Source of the DNA: Sophora flavescens
Lineage: Eukaryota; Streptophyta; Magnoliopsida; Fabales; Fabaceae
Assembly: GCA_030762895.1 (NCBI GenBank)
Contig: CM061064.1
Location: 241,711,909 to 241,775,908, forward strand
Direction of reading: 5' to 3'
DNA: 64,000 bases
Shown here: one piece after another, positions 50,840 to 63,800 of the stretch
Layout of the letters: each line of letters begins with the position of its first letter
Numbering within the stretch: the stretch's first letter is position 1
Notes under the pieces: model-generated
Told to the model about the DNA's origin: nothing
What the model saw: the letters and a program-made list of their open reading frames with translations, nothing else
Databases searched by the model: none
Position numbers and translations under genes: made by a program

Positions 50840-51848
50840 AGGACCAGGCAGATCACATCAGGGACACATGGGAGGAGGATCACATCCATAACAACAAGGA
50901 CTTAGGCATAGATCTCTCTTCTCCTCTCTTTTCTGATTTTTACTATGTTGTCAACCCAGCTTGTCATCTCCATGGCAAGACTGGAGTAGTGGCTTAGTTT
51001 CTAGGGATTGGGGCTCTGCCCGAGGTTTGTAAATGATGTTGATTTGATGTAAAATCGTTGTTGATTTCGTTATTGTTTTAGATCTGATTTCTTGTGTGTT
51101 AATCACTCATAAATTTCGGCAACCGTTTATTTGCGTGACGTAGACGTTCTAAGGAGGAACCTAGCGGTGAACTTAGGATTTCTAGGGTGTTTCACTCGTG
51201 AAGCCCGGTGGCCACTGGTTTGTGAGATGTGGATGATCCAAGGAGGAACCTAGCGGTGAACTTAGGTTATTTGCATGACTGAGACATTCTAAGGAGGAAC
51301 CTAGCGGTGAACTTAGGTGTCGGACCTATAGAAGTCAGACTTGGGACTGAAATCACGAGAGTTAGAAGCCGTCCCTCGAGGAGCAACGAGTTGTCACGAA
51401 ATGCAATGGGTCCAATCTGGGATCGACTACCACGAGAGTAGGGGTCGGGTCAATTGGGCACGGCTTTTGTAACCCGAGAGGGAGCTTAAGCTATCAGAGG
51501 ATAAACTCGCCTTCAAGGCAATTTCGGTAATCAACAAAGGTAAATCAGATTAGCAACATAAACAGCCTCAAAGGTAACCCAAATCCCTAGGAATCCGTTT
51601 AAATCGAAAATCCTAAAAACATTTGTTTTCTGCTCATCTATCTTTTAATTTCAAATTCAAAATCCTTTTCACTCAAAACATAAAAATCCTTTTTACAAAG
51701 TCCAGATCTAATCGATTCGAAAACCGATTGCGATTCGAGAACACAGTCTCTGTGGGTTCGATATCTTTTATTACTTGACGGCAATCCGGTACACTTGCCG
51801 GAATCGCATGAGCGTCGTCGCGCGTCGACTTACGCCACATCAAGTTTT

Positions 51849-51866
51849 TGGCGCCGTTGCCGGGGA
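51849..51866 (+). other. Primer binding site of element B
   Basis: TGGCGCCGTTGCCGGGGA, complementary to the 3' end of plant tRNA-Asp, six bases after the LTR. Identical to the PBS of element A (4033-4050). Confidence 0.88.
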
Positions 51867-52011
51867 CTGTGCCTTTTCGAATCTCAATTCAAATTTTGAA
51901 TTGATTTTTCCGGACCTTTTCTTTTTGTTTGATTTTTATTTCTGAAATATTTAAAAAAAAATAATCAAAAAATTCTTTTCCTTCTATTGTATCCATCTCT
52001 CTGTGTGTTAT

Positions 52012-54309
52012 ATGCAAAGATCCCTAAGTCTTGGGAGCCTTGGTGAAGTTGATCCGGAGATCGAGAGGACCTTCCACAGACGTAGAAGACTACTAAGAGA
52101 GGAAGAAAGGTCGATTCCCATTTCACTCATGGCGAATCAACCGGATACAAAACCTTTGAAGGACTACGCAGCCCCAAATGCGAGAGGCTTGCGAACTGGG
52201 ATTGCAAGGCCAGAGATTGAGGCGGAGAACTACACTATACCGCCCATGCTAATCAACATGATTAGGCAACATCAATTCGGAGGATTGCCTTCGGAGGACC
52301 CGACCGATCATATAGAAACATTCTTAGAGTTCACCGACGCAATCAGGATTAATGGAGCCTCGGTCGATGTTGTGCGTTTGAGACTGTTCCCATCATCTCT
52401 CACTGGAAAGGCGAAGGCCTGGCTAAAGCAAATCCCCGCTAACACTTTGACCACTTGGGACCAACTGGAGCAGGCGTTCTTGGAGAAATTCTTCCCTCCA
52501 TCCAAGACGGCTTACATAAGAACCCAGATCACCGGCTTCTTCCAAAAAGACGGAGAATCATTATCGGAAGCTTGGGATCGTTACAAGGGACTGCTGGAGT
52601 CGTGCCCACATCACGGACTCGAGAGGTGGTTAATAGTGCACACCTTCTATAACGGATTGGACTACTCTTCGAAGGTGTCACTAGATTCTGCAGCCGGTGG
52701 AGCGTTTATGAGTAGGCCTCTCACTGAGGCATTCAACATCATCGAGAATGTCGCCACCAACTACCACCAATGGGGATCCGAAAGAGGTAATAACCCGAAC
52801 AAGATTTCGGGGGGTAAGTTTGAAGTAAGTAGCATTGATCTGATTATGTCTAAATTTGACTCACTAAATAAACGATTAGATAAGATTGAAAGAGCTAATG
52901 TGAGTGCAATAGGTGCTTCTAACACTATTTGTGAGATTTGTGGAATGCAGGGACATGACATGATGGAATGTCCTCGTGGTATCGCTCATGGATCCGGCGC
53001 TTCGGGTGAGCAAGTGAACTCTTGTAAAAACTTCTACGATACGAACCCGAAGCTGCCCAACTATGCTCCCCCAAATCCCTACAACCAAAGAAGGAACAAC
53101 CCTTACCTCTCCTACGGCAACTACAGCAGCACGCTCAACCATGAGTTCCAAGAGGGCCAAGGTAATAAGAGAGCCGCACCGGGGTATCCTCAGGTACAAA
53201 AATCTAAGCTCGAGTCTCTCATGGAAAACTTTGTTGCCACTGAAGCTCAGCAGAATGAGGCAATAAAGGAGCTAGCATCTAAGGTAGACCACTTGGCCAC
53301 TCATAGCAAGATGCTAGAAACCCAGATTGCCCAACAAGCCGGCACGTACTCGAGACCTAAGGATACATTTCCGGGGCAACCCGAAGCAAATCCCAATGAG
53401 CATTGCAATGTCATACACTTAAGGGATGATAAGCTTGGGGTGGGGGTAGCTGAAATGGAGGTGGAACCGGAGGAATACACGAGCAAAAGGGAAGAGCCAG
53501 AACCGAAGTACGTCCCTCCACCACCGTACCAACCCCCGATACCTTTCCCACAAAGGTTGGTCAGGAAAAAGCAAGTAGATGTCGAGATTAAAATGCCTAC
53601 TAAACTGAAAGACCCAGGTAGTTTCTCCATCTCTTGCTTGATCGAACAGGTGCAAATAGACCCAGCCTTATGTGACTTAGGGGCTAGCACGAGCTTGATG
53701 TCCCTCACTATCATGGAAAGGTTGGGAAGCAAAGAGTTGAGACTATTCAAATTCCCCTTACAATTTGCGGATGGCTCAACTAGGACTCCTCTAGGCATAC
53801 TAGAGAATGTTCCTGTAAAGGTAGGGAAAATTCTCATCCCTACCGACTTCCTGGTATTGGACATGAAAGGGAATTCTAAATTCCCCATCATTTTAGGAAG
53901 GCCATTCTTGGCAACCGCTGGAGCAGTAATAGACGTAAGGAATGGTAAACTCTCTCTAAATGTAGAGGAAGGTAGGGTAAATTTTCAGTTGACTAACTCT
54001 TGTAACAACCCTCCTTTTGAGAGCCATGTGTGCAGAATTGATGTAACGTCTCCAGTGGTAAAAGAAGAGCTGAACATGGAAGCAACTCCGAAGATATGCA
54101 TGGCTAATGATGCACCCAGCAGTGATGGAATTGGAGTTGCTGTCCATGCGGAAACAAAACTTCCGCCGGGAGGAAGGAAGGCTAGGAAGCTCCGAGAGAA
54201 AAGAGCGAAGCGGAAGCATTATTGGCCGTATGAGCAGAAACGACTTTTTGAAGGAGTTCCTTGGAAGAGAAGTGTGCCTGCACTTCTACGCCCAGCCGAC
54301 CCCGGTTGA
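52012..54309 (+). CDS. gag-protease polyprotein of element B
   Basis: A single intact frame of 765 residues from ATG 52012. The frame is open a few codons further upstream, but the first ATG is here. The N-terminus is basic. A retrotransposon gag capsid domain covers about residues 95-225 (GKAKAWLKQIP, FLEKFFPPSKTAYIRTQI). A CCHC zinc knuckle, CEICGMQGHDMMEC, is at 307-320. A linker rich in Pro, Gln and Glu follows, then an aspartic retropepsin with active site DLGAS (Asp about 555) and the flap/C-terminal landmark ILGRPFLATAGAVID (about 628). The C-terminus is Arg/Lys-rich. The product would assemble RNA-containing particles and process itself. RT and integrase are absent downstream, so the element could only move with an autonomous partner. 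The frame has no stops or shifts, consistent with the recent insertion shown by the LTRs. Confidence 0.93.
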   Translation: MQRSLSLGSLGEVDPEIERTFHRRRRLLREEERSIPISLMANQPDTKPLKDYAAPNARGLRTGIARPEIEAENYTIPPMLINMIRQHQFGGLPSEDPTDHIETFLEFTDAIRINGASVDVVRLRLFPSSLTGKAKAWLKQIPANTLTTWDQLEQAFLEKFFPPSKTAYIRTQITGFFQKDGESLSEAWDRYKGLLESCPHHGLERWLIVHTFYNGLDYSSKVSLDSAAGGAFMSRPLTEAFNIIENVATNYHQWGSERGNNPNKISGGKFEVSSIDLIMSKFDSLNKRLDKIERANVSAIGASNTICEICGMQGHDMMECPRGIAHGSGASGEQVNSCKNFYDTNPKLPNYAPPNPYNQRRNNPYLSYGNYSSTLNHEFQEGQGNKRAAPGYPQVQKSKLESLMENFVATEAQQNEAIKELASKVDHLATHSKMLETQIAQQAGTYSRPKDTFPGQPEANPNEHCNVIHLRDDKLGVGVAEMEVEPEEYTSKREEPEPKYVPPPPYQPPIPFPQRLVRKKQVDVEIKMPTKLKDPGSFSISCLIEQVQIDPALCDLGASTSLMSLTIMERLGSKELRLFKFPLQFADGSTRTPLGILENVPVKVGKILIPTDFLVLDMKGNSKFPIILGRPFLATAGAVIDVRNGKLSLNVEEGRVNFQLTNSCNNPPFESHVCRIDVTSPVVKEELNMEATPKICMANDAPSSDGIGVAVHAETKLPPGGRKARKLREKRAKRKHYWPYEQKRLFEGVPWKRSVPALLRPADPG

Positions 54310-56145
54310 TTTAAGGAAGTATGGTCAAGCTTAAGACCATAAATAAGCGCTTCTTGGGAGGCAACCCAAGTTTTCTTTCCCTTTTTCCTTTTGTTTTTGA
54401 ATTAACCTCTTGAATAATTTGAGAAGATCAAGAGGCAAAAATATCATTAATAGGTTTGTCTAGTGTTTTCAGGTTGAGAAAGGGAAGAAGAGTAGAGAAA
54501 AATAAAGTCAGAGGCCATCACGCCCTGGCCGTGACAGTGGTCACGGCCGTGATGAACTAAACAAGAGCACCGAAAGGATCACGGCCCAGCCGTGACAACC
54601 ATCACGGGCGTGATGAGTAGGATGCCAAGGCCAGAGAGCATCACGGCCTAGCCGTGATGTAGATCACGGCCGTGACAGGGCAACTCCTGAGGACCAGAAA
54701 CGATCACAGCCTGCCCGTGATGAGCCTCACGACCGTGATAAAATTTCTACCCAAGTTTTGACTGGAATGTGAAGCCAACACCCGCTATCGACTCGGTAAG
54801 TTGTTCCATTTTTCTCCTCTCTCCGACTTGATTATTTACATTGGAGACAATGTAAGTAATCAAGCTTGGGGTAGGGGTATTTATTTTTGCATTTGCATTG
54901 TTGCATTCATATTGCATTCTCATAGGCATAGATTGGTATGACCACATTCTCTAGATTGCCCCTCACTTAGAACATGCATCCAATTGTGAGAACTTGGAGC
55001 CAAATGAATTGAGATAGTGAATTTTCGAACCCAATTTTTTATTCTTGTGATAAGGCTAAAAATAAAAATTCTTGAGATAGTCATTTGATAGTTGATAATT
55101 AGCATGTGGTTCCTTAAACTTGTGTACCTCACTGATTTTTGAACTACTAAATGTAAGATTTTGAGCCAAAAGGGGGTATCCACTAAATCTACCCCATTTC
55201 TTGTGATAGAGTGTTGTAATTCCTCTTGGACTGTATTTTCTAGAACTTGACTTGAAACCATTTTGAAACTTAAAAAATTTCTGAAAACATTTTTGGAAAT
55301 GATTGAGGCACTAGGTATTTTTCCGGCCTCCCGAGCTTTGAATGTTTAAATGCTACCCCTTAGTTGCCCAATTTTGAGCCTAAAGATAAAATACTTTTCT
55401 TGGTACCCTGAATTACTTTGATAAATAATGCTTGGTATGGCACCTTTTAAAGTATTACAAAAAGGGCAAAATGGTAGTTGGAAAAAGTATGGAAAAAAAA
55501 AAGTTAGAAAGTAATTTCTCTTGAGCTATAAAGCTCCCCTTCTCTAAATAAATAAAATGAAATAAACGAGAAAAAAAAATGGAGAAGGGGATGACAAAGA
55601 AAGTGAGAAATGAAAAGAAAAAGAAAAAAAAAATTAATAGAAGGAAGAAAGGTGGAAAAGTAAATCAAAGTCCCCTAAAAGGTATTTTAGAAGGTGTCAT
55701 GCTTTGTAATGTTTGATAATATGTCTAGCCTTCTTGAAATTCCCTTTTCCTTGATTTTCCCACCTTACAATAAATCCCATGGCCACATTACAACCAAAGG
55801 AAAAGACCTCTTGATTCTTAAGTGTTTTCATTAATAAAGTAGAGATTTGGTTAATAGTCAAGCCTATGGTAAAATACTTTCCTTGAGGAAATGCAGTGAA
55901 TTGTCATATACCCTAAAACACTTGAGTGAGGTGAGATGAGTGCCCAAATCAGTGAGAATATGAACTTGAAGAACCTAAGCTTCTAATTGGACTTCAACTT
56001 GATTATTTCTTGAGTGCTTATTAAATATGCCTGTCACTTGGATTAGCTTCTAGGGTTCTTGGTTCACTAACCATGCTTTGATTGATATATCTTATGGCCT
56101 GAGTAATTGCTTGAGGACAAGCAAAGTTTTAAGCTTGGGGTGATT
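54310..56145 (+). other. Non-coding 3' interior of element B
   Basis: Just after the gag stop is a stem-loop with arms CTTGGGAGG/CAACCCAAG (54353-54370), often seen after gag or pol in gypsy elements. At 54510-54740 there is a second cluster of ATCACGGCC...GCCGTGAT palindromes like those in the LTR. An A-rich low-complexity stretch is at 55480-55660. The end has GACAAGCAAAGTTTTAAG and a purine tract (GCTTGGGG) before the 3' LTR. No pol domain motif is visible in any frame. Confidence 0.8.
54510..54740. repeat. Second palindrome cluster, outside the LTR
   Basis: At least four paired copies, for example ATCACGGCC-TA-GCCGTGAT at 54639-54658 and related GATCACGGCC...GCCGTGA pairs on either side, in about 230 bp. 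Same motif as in the element B LTR, but lying between the gag stop and the PPT. Confidence 0.8.
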
Positions 56146-57756
56146 TGATGAGTGTGATTTCACCTCATCTTTGTCCATCATTTTGCATACATTTTCATGT
56201 AGTTTAGGCATATTTTTATTAGATTTTAGGTTAATTTTCCTTTGGAACGGGTAAGGCGGTTTTCGTGTGTTGTTTTGCAGATATCAAGGGTAAAATGCTC
56301 AAGATCAACCATGATGGAGTTTGGATGAAGATGGAGCTTTAAAAGTGCAGAAAATGAGCCAAACAGAGCCCATCACGGCCTAGCCGTGATGCCCATCACG
56401 GCCATGATCGAGCAAAAAACTGAAAAAGAACAAAGGCTGAAGTCAGAGTCTGTCACGGCCTGGCCGTGATAGCCATCACGGCCGTGACCCAAAACCACCA
56501 CAAGTCAGGGCACATCACGGCCACAGCCGTGATTCAGAACACGGCCATAACAGAGGGCTCGCGACGCGAACATAGGCTCGCCACGCGAGAGACTGGAATT
56601 TTGCAAAAGTGCCAGAAGCAGAGACCGTCACGGCCTGGCCGTGATGGCCATCACGGCCGTGACGCGCATTACTTGGACCTGAAGAAACCGAAATAGATCA
56701 GATTTTGAGTTAGATTGGGACTCTAACTTCCCACATCTATAAATAAGGACCAGGCAGATCACATCAGGGACACATGGGAGGAGGATCACATCCATAACAA
56801 CAAGGACTTAGGCATAGATCTCTCTTCTCCTCTTCTCCTCTCTTTTCTGATTTTTACTATGTTGTCAACCCAGCTTGTCATCTCCATGGCAAGACTGGAG
56901 TAGTGGCTTAGTTTCTAGGGATTGGGGCTCTGCCCGAGGTTTGTAAATGATGTTGATTTGATGTAAAATCGTTGTTGATTTCATTATTGTTTTAGATCTG
57001 ATTTCTAGTGTGTTAATCACTCATAAATTTCGGCAACCGTTTATTTGCGTGACGTAGACGTTCTAAGGAGGAACCTAGCGGTGAACTTAGGATTTCTAGG
57101 GTGTTTCACTCGTGAAGCCCGGCGGCCACTGGTTTATGAGATGTGGATGATCCAAGGAGGAACCTAGCGGTGAACTTAGGTTATTTGCATGACTGAGACA
57201 TTCTAAGGAGGAACCTAGCGGTGAACTTAGGTGTCGGACCTATAGAAGTCAGACTTGGGACTGAAATCATGAGAGTTAGAAGCCGTCCCTCGAGGAGCAA
57301 CGAGTTGTCACGAAACGCAATGGGTCCAATCTGGGATCGACTACCACGAGAGTAGGGGTCGGGTCAATTGGGCACGACTTTTGTAACCCGAGAGGGAGCT
57401 TAAGCTATCAGAGGATAAACTCGCCTTCAAGGCAATTTCGGTAATCAACAAAGGTAAATCAGATTAGCAACATAAACAGCCTCAAAGGTAACCCAAATCC
57501 CTAGGAATCCGTTTAAATCGAAAATCCCAAAAACATTTGTTTTCTGCTCATCTATCTTTTAATTTCGAATTCAAAATCCTTTTCACTCAAAACATAAAAA
57601 TCCTTTTTACAAAGTCCAGATCTAATCGATTCGAAAACCGATTGCGATTCGAGAACACAGTCTATGTGGGTTTGATATCTTTTATTACTTGACGGCAATC
57701 CGGTACACTTGCCGGAATCGCACGAGCGTCGTCGTGCGTCGACTTCCGCCACATCA
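56146..57756 (+). repeat. Element B 3' LTR
   Basis: As the 5' LTR but 8 bp longer, from a duplicated TCTTCTCC-like segment at about 56830. Ends CGCCACATCA at 57756. TATA box at 56738-56745. Confidence 0.94.
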
Positions 57757-57838
57757 AGTTTTTGGCGCCGTTGCCGGGGACTGTACCTTTTCGAATCTCA
57801 ATTCAAATTTTGAATTGATTTTTCCGGACCTTTTCTTT
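57757..57838 (+). repeat. Stray second copy of element B PBS and leader
   Basis: 82 bp that repeat 51843-51924 (with one change), including the PBS, placed after the 3' LTR and breaking off at CCTTTTCTTT where satellite GTCTCGAGAAAG begins. The break shows short T-rich microhomology (TTTGT/TTGT). Confidence 0.93.
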
Positions 57839-60800
57839 GTCTCGAGAAAGATAAGGAAGAGACCTACAATTTCAGGATTAACAAGAATTGTCAAATTAGG
57901 CCAAAATCAAGGCTTAATTGGGTCCCGAGTTCTCTGGCGGGGATCAATGCACAGTCCATGATGTTCCTTCACTTAAATGCGCCTAACTTACTCATCTTAA
58001 GCCCAATTAAGGCATATGATACCTTGTTGGAAAGCTTATTTAGAGGCCATTAATTTGATCTAGGTTTAGGTCAGGATTAATAAGCATTTATAGTAGGTTA
58101 CAGCCGCACAAGCCAGAGAGTGACAAAAATTATAGAACTTTTATAATCATTGTTTTTGCTTTTACATTATTTGGCTTAATCGGGCTTAATTGCTAAACAT
58201 TGTTAATTTTCGGATTTTTCACTCGTCCTGACCTTGTTGCCTTGCGCAGAGCATAACTAGAGCTACAGATAATGGATTTTGGTGATCTTGCTGTCCCTAA
58301 AAAGATAAGGAAGAGACCTACAATTTTAGGTTTAACCAGAATTGTCAAATTAGGCCAAAATCAAGGCTAACTAGGGTCCCGAGTTCTCTGGCGCGGATCA
58401 ACATGCAATCCAAGACGTTCCTTCACTTAAATGGGCCTAACTTACTCATCTTAAGCCTAATTAAGGCATATGATACCTGGTTGAAAGCTTATTCAGAGGC
58501 CATTAATTTGGTCTAGGGTTAGGTCAGGATTAAGAAGCATAAATAGCAGTTTACAGCCGCACCAGCCATATAGAGATGGAAATTAGACAACATTTACAAT
58601 AATTGTTTTTTATTTTACATTATCGGGCTTAATTGAGATTAATTACTAAACATTTTTAATTTTCGGATTTTGCACTCATCCTGACCATGTTGCCTTGCGC
58701 AGAGCATAACTAGAGCTACATATATCGGATTTTGGTGATCTTGTTGTCCCGAGAAAGATAAGGAAGAGACCTACAATTTCAGGATTCACAAGAATTGTCA
58801 AATTAGGCCAAAATCAAGGCTTAATTGGGTCCCGAGTTCTCTGGCGGGGATCAGTACGCATTCCATGATGTTCCTTCACTTAAATGGGCCTAACCTACTC
58901 ATCTTAAGCCCAATTAAGGCATATGATACCTTGTTGGAAAGCTTATTTAGAGGCCATTAATTTGATCTAGGTTTTGGTCAGGATTAATATGCATAAATAG
59001 TAGTTTACAGCCGCACAAGCCAGAGATAGACGGAAATTAGAAAACTTTTATAATCATTGTTTTTGCTTTTACATTATTGGGCTTAATCGGGATTAATTGC
59101 TAAACATTGTTAATTTTCTGGATTTTTCACTCATCCTGACCTTGTTACCTTGCGCAGAGCATAACTAGAGCTACAGATAACGGATTTTGGTGATCTTGTT
59201 GTCCCTAGAAAGATAAGGAAGAGACCTACAATTTCAGGTTTAACTAGAATTGTCAAATTAGGCCAAAATCAAGGCTAACTTGGGTCCCGAGTTCTCTGGC
59301 GCGGATCAGTGCGTAGTCCATGATGTTGCTTCACTTAAATGGTCCTAATTTACTCATCTTAAGCCCAATTAAGGCATATGATACCTTGTTGGAAAGCTTA
59401 TTCAGATGACCTTAATTTGATCTAGGGTTAGGTCAGGATTAATAAGCATTACCAGCAGTTTACAGCCACACAAGCCAGAGAGAGACGGAAATTAGACAAC
59501 TTTTACAATAATTGTTTTTGCTTTTACATTATTGGGCTTAATTGGGATTATTTACTAAACATTTTTAATTTTCGGATTTTTCACTCATCCTGACCTTGTT
59601 ACCTTGCACAGAGCATAACTAGAGCTACAGATATCGGATTTTGGTGATCTTGCTGTCCTTAGAAAGATAAGGAAGAGACCTACAATTTCAGGATTCACAA
59701 GAATTGTCAAATTAGGACAAAATCAAGGCTTAATTGGGTCCCGAGTTCTCTGGCGGGGATCAGTGCACAGTCCATGATGTTCCTTCACTTAAATGGGCCT
59801 AACTTACTCATCTTAAGCCCAATTAAGGCATATGATACTTTGTTGGAGCATAAATAGCAGTTTACAGCCGCACCAGCCAGATAGAGACGGAAATTGGACA
59901 ACTTTTACAATAATTGTTTTTTCTTTTACATTATTGGGTTTAATTGGGATTAATTACTAAACATTTTTAATTTTCGGATTTTGCACTCATCCTGACCTTG
60001 TTGCCTTGCGCAGAGCATAACTAGAGCTACATATATCGGATTTTGGTGATCTTGCTGTCCTGAGAAAGATAAGGAAGAGACCTACAATTTCTGGATTCAC
60101 AAGATTTGTCAAATTAGGCCAAAATCAAGGCTTAATTGGGTCCCGAGTTCTCTGGCGGGGATCAGTGCGCATTCCATGATGTTCCTTCACTTAAATGGAC
60201 CTAACCTACTCATCTTAAGCCCAATTAAGGCATATGATACCTTGTTGGAAAGCTTATTCAGAGGCCATTAATTTGATCTAGGTTTAGGTCAGGATTAATA
60301 TGCATAAATAGCAGTTTATAGCCGCACAAGCCAGAGATAGACGGAAATTAGACAACTTTTATAATCATTGTTTTTGCTTTTACATTATTGGGCTTAATCG
60401 GGCTTACTTGCTAAACATTGTTAATTTTCGGATTTTTCACTCATCCTGACCTTGTTGCCTTGCGCAGAGCATAACTAGAGCTACATATATCGGATATTGG
60501 TGATCTTGTTGTCCCTACAAAGATAAGGAAGAGACCTACAATTTTAGGTTTAACAAGAATTGTCAAATTAGGCCAAAATCAAGGCTAAATTGGGTCCTGA
60601 GTTCTCCGGTGCGGATCAGTGCGAAGTCCATGATGTTCCTTCACTTAAATGGGCCTAACTTACTCATCTTAAGCCCAATTAAGGCATATGATACCTGGTT
60701 GAAAGCTTATTCAGAGGCCCTTAATTTGGTCTAGGGTTAGGTCAGGATTAATAAGCATAAATAGCAGTTTACAGCTGCACCAGCCAGATAGAGACGGAAA

Positions 60801-63800
60801 TTAGACAACTTTTACAATAATTGTTTTTGCTTTTACATTATTGGGCTTAATTGGGCATAATTACTAAACATTTTTAATTTTCGGATTTTTCACTCATCCT
60901 GACCTTGTTGCCTTGCACAGAGCATAACTAGAGCTACAGATATCGGATTTTGGTGATCTTGTTGTCTCGAGAAAGATAAGGAAGAGACCTACAATTTCAG
61001 GATTGACAAGAATTGTCAAATTCGGCCAAAATCAAGGCTTAATTGGGTACCGAGATCTCTGGCGGGGATCAGTGCACAGTCTATGATGTTCCTTCACTTA
61101 AATGGGCTTAACTTAATCATCTTAAGCCCAATTAAGGCATATGATACCTTGTTGGAAAGCTTATTCAGAGGCCATTAATTTGATCTAGGTTTAGGTCAGG
61201 ATTAATAAGCATTTATAGTAGATTACAGCCGCACAAGCCAGAGAGAGACGAAAATTATAGAACTTTTATAATCATTGTTTTTGCTTTTACATTATTTGGC
61301 TTAATCGGGCTTAATTGCTAAACATTGTTAATTTTCAGATTTTTCACTCGTCCTGACCTTGTTGCCTTGCGCAGAGCATAACTAGAGCTACAGATAATGG
61401 ATTTTTGTGATCTTGTTGTCCCTAAAAAGATAAGGAAGAGACCTACAATTTCAGGTTTAACCAGAATTGTCAAATTAGGCGAAAATCAAGGCTAACTAGG
61501 GTCCCGAGTTCTCTGGCGCGGATCAGCACGCAATCCAAGACGTTACATCACTTAAACGGGCCTAACTTACTCATCCTAAGCCTAATTAAGGCATACGATA
61601 CCTGGTTGAAAGCTTATTCAGAGGTCATTAATTTGGTCTAGGGTTAGGTCAGGATAAAGAAGCATAAATAGCAGTTTACAGCCGCACCAGCCAGATAGAG
61701 ACGGAAATTGGACAACTTTTACAATAATTGTTTTTTCTTTTACATTATTGGGCTTAATTGGGATTAATTACTAAACATTTTTAATTTTCGGATTTTGCAC
61801 TCATCCTGACCTTGTTGCCTTGCGCAGAGCATAACTAGAGCTACATATATCGGATTTTGGTGATCTTGCTGTCCTGAGAAAGATAAGGAAGAGACCTACA
61901 ATTTCAGGATTCACAAGATTTGTCAAATTAGGCCAAAATCAAGGCTTAATTGGGTCCCGAGTTTTCTGGCGGGGATCAGTGCGCATTCCATGATGTTCCT
62001 TCACTTAAATGGGCCTAACCTACTCATCTTAAGCCCAATTAAGGCATATGATACCTTGTTGGAAAGCTTATTCAGAGGTCATTAATTTGATCTAGGTTTA
62101 GGTCAGAATTAATATGCATAAATAGCAGTTTATAGCCGCACAAGCCAGAGATAGACGGAAATTAGACAACTTTTATAATCATTGTTTTTGCTTTTACATT
62201 GTTGGGCTTAATCGGGCTTAATTGCTAAACACTGTTAATTTTCGGATTTTTTACTCATCCTGACCTTGTTGCCTTGCACAGAGCATAACTAGAGCTACAG
62301 ATATCGGATTTTGGTGATCTTGCTGTCCTTTGAAAGATAAGGAAGAGACCTACAATTTCAGGATTCACAAGAATTGTCAAATTAGGCCAAAATCAAGGGT
62401 TAATTGGGTCCCGAGTTCTCTGGAGGGGATCAGTGCACAGTCCATGATGTTCCTTCACTTAAATGGGTCTAACTTACTCATCTTAAGCCCAATTATGGCA
62501 TATGATAATTTGTTGGAAAGCTTATTCAGAGGACCTTAATTTGGTCGATGGTTAGGTCATGATTAATAAGCATAAATAGCAATTGACATCCGCACAAGCC
62601 AGAGAGAGATGGAAATTAGACAACTTTTACAATCATTGTTTCTGCTTTTACATTGTTGGGCTTAATTGGGCTTAATTGCTAAACATTGTTAATTTTTATA
62701 TTTTTCACTCATCCTGGCCTTGTTACCTTCCGCAGAGCATAACTAGTGCTACATATATCGGATTTTGGTGATCTTGCTATCCCTAGAAAGATAAGGAAGA
62801 GACGTACAATTTCAGGAATCACAAGAATTGTCAAATTAGGCCAAAATCAATGCTTAATTGGGTCCCGAGCTCTCTGGCGGGGATTAGTGCACAGTCCATG
62901 ATGTTCCTTCACTTAAATGGGTCTAACTTACTCATCTTAAGCCCAATTAAGGCACATGATACCTTGTTGGAAAGCTTATTTGGAGGCCATTAATTTGATC
63001 TAGGTTTAGGTCAGGATTAATATGCATAAATTGCAGTTTACAGCCGCACAAGCCAGAGATAGACGGAAATTGGACAACTTTTATAATCATTGTTTTTGCT
63101 TTTATATTATTGGGCTTAATCGGGCTTAATTGCTAAACATTGTTAATTTTCGGATTTTTCACTCATCCTGACCTTGTTTCCTTGCACGGAGCATAACTAG
63201 AGCTACAGATATCGGATTTTGGTGATCTTGCTGTCCTTAGAAATATAAGGAAGAGACCTACAATTTCAGGATTTACAAGAATTGTCAAATTAGGCCAAAA
63301 TCAAGGCTTAATTGGGTCCCGAGTTCTCTGGCGGGGATCAGTGCACAGTCCATGATGTTCCTTCACTTAAATGGGCCTAACTTATTCATCTTAAGCCCAA
63401 TTAAGGCATATGATACATTGTTGGAAAGCTTATTCAGAGGACCTTAATTTGGTCGATGGTAAGGTCATGATTAATAAGCATAAATAGCAATTGACAGCCG
63501 CACAATCCAGAGAGAGATGGAAATTAGACAACTTTTACAATCATTGTTTATGCTTTTACATTGTTGGGCTTAATTGCTAAACATTGTTAATTTTTATATT
63601 TTTCACTCATCCTGACCTTGTTGCCTTCCGCAGAGCATAACTAGTGCTACATATATCGGATTTTGGTGAACTTGCTATCCCTAGAAAGATAAGGAAGAGG
63701 CGTACAATTTCAGGAATCACAAGAATTGTCAAATTAGGCCAAAATCAATGCTTAATTGGGTCCCGAGTTCTCTGGCGGGGATCAGTGCACAGTCCATGAT

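Larger units (their letters stand above)
50240..51842 (+). repeat. Element B 5' LTR
   Basis: Starts TGATGAGTGTGATTTC and ends CGCCACATCA. It holds a palindrome-rich U3 (50465-50760), a TATA box at 50832-50839, and three copies of a 27-bp repeat with core AGGAGGAACCTAGCGGTGAA near 51151, 51240 and 51291. Confidence 0.94.
50240..57838 (+). mobile_element. Element B: Ty3/gypsy-type gag-protease LTR element with extra partial interior
   Basis: LTRs at 50240-51842 and 56146-57756 (1603 and 1611 bp; about two dozen substitutions and one 8-bp indel by eye, about 1.6 %). The interior has a tRNA-Asp-type PBS, one long gag-protease frame and 1.8 kb of non-coding 3' DNA, with no RT, RNase H or integrase. 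After the second LTR the PBS and leader start again (57757-57838) and then break off into satellite. No target duplication flanks the structure, and about 70 bp of the expected monomer is missing between the two satellite junctions. It is best read as the remnant of a tandem or recombined LTR-interior-LTR-interior array. Confidence 0.9.

Noticed and set aside
53301..53891. 196-codon minus-strand frame inside element B gag
   Set aside because: It lies opposite the gag-protease frame, which carries the zinc knuckle and retropepsin motifs. The antisense translation has no known motif.
18199..62539. Recurrent 60-70 codon open frames with nearly the same protein (for example at 18199, 20448, 39069, 48080, 62330)
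   Set aside because: They fall at the same place in satellite monomers and exist only where a stop happens to be mutated. Most monomers break the frame, so this is repetition, not coding.
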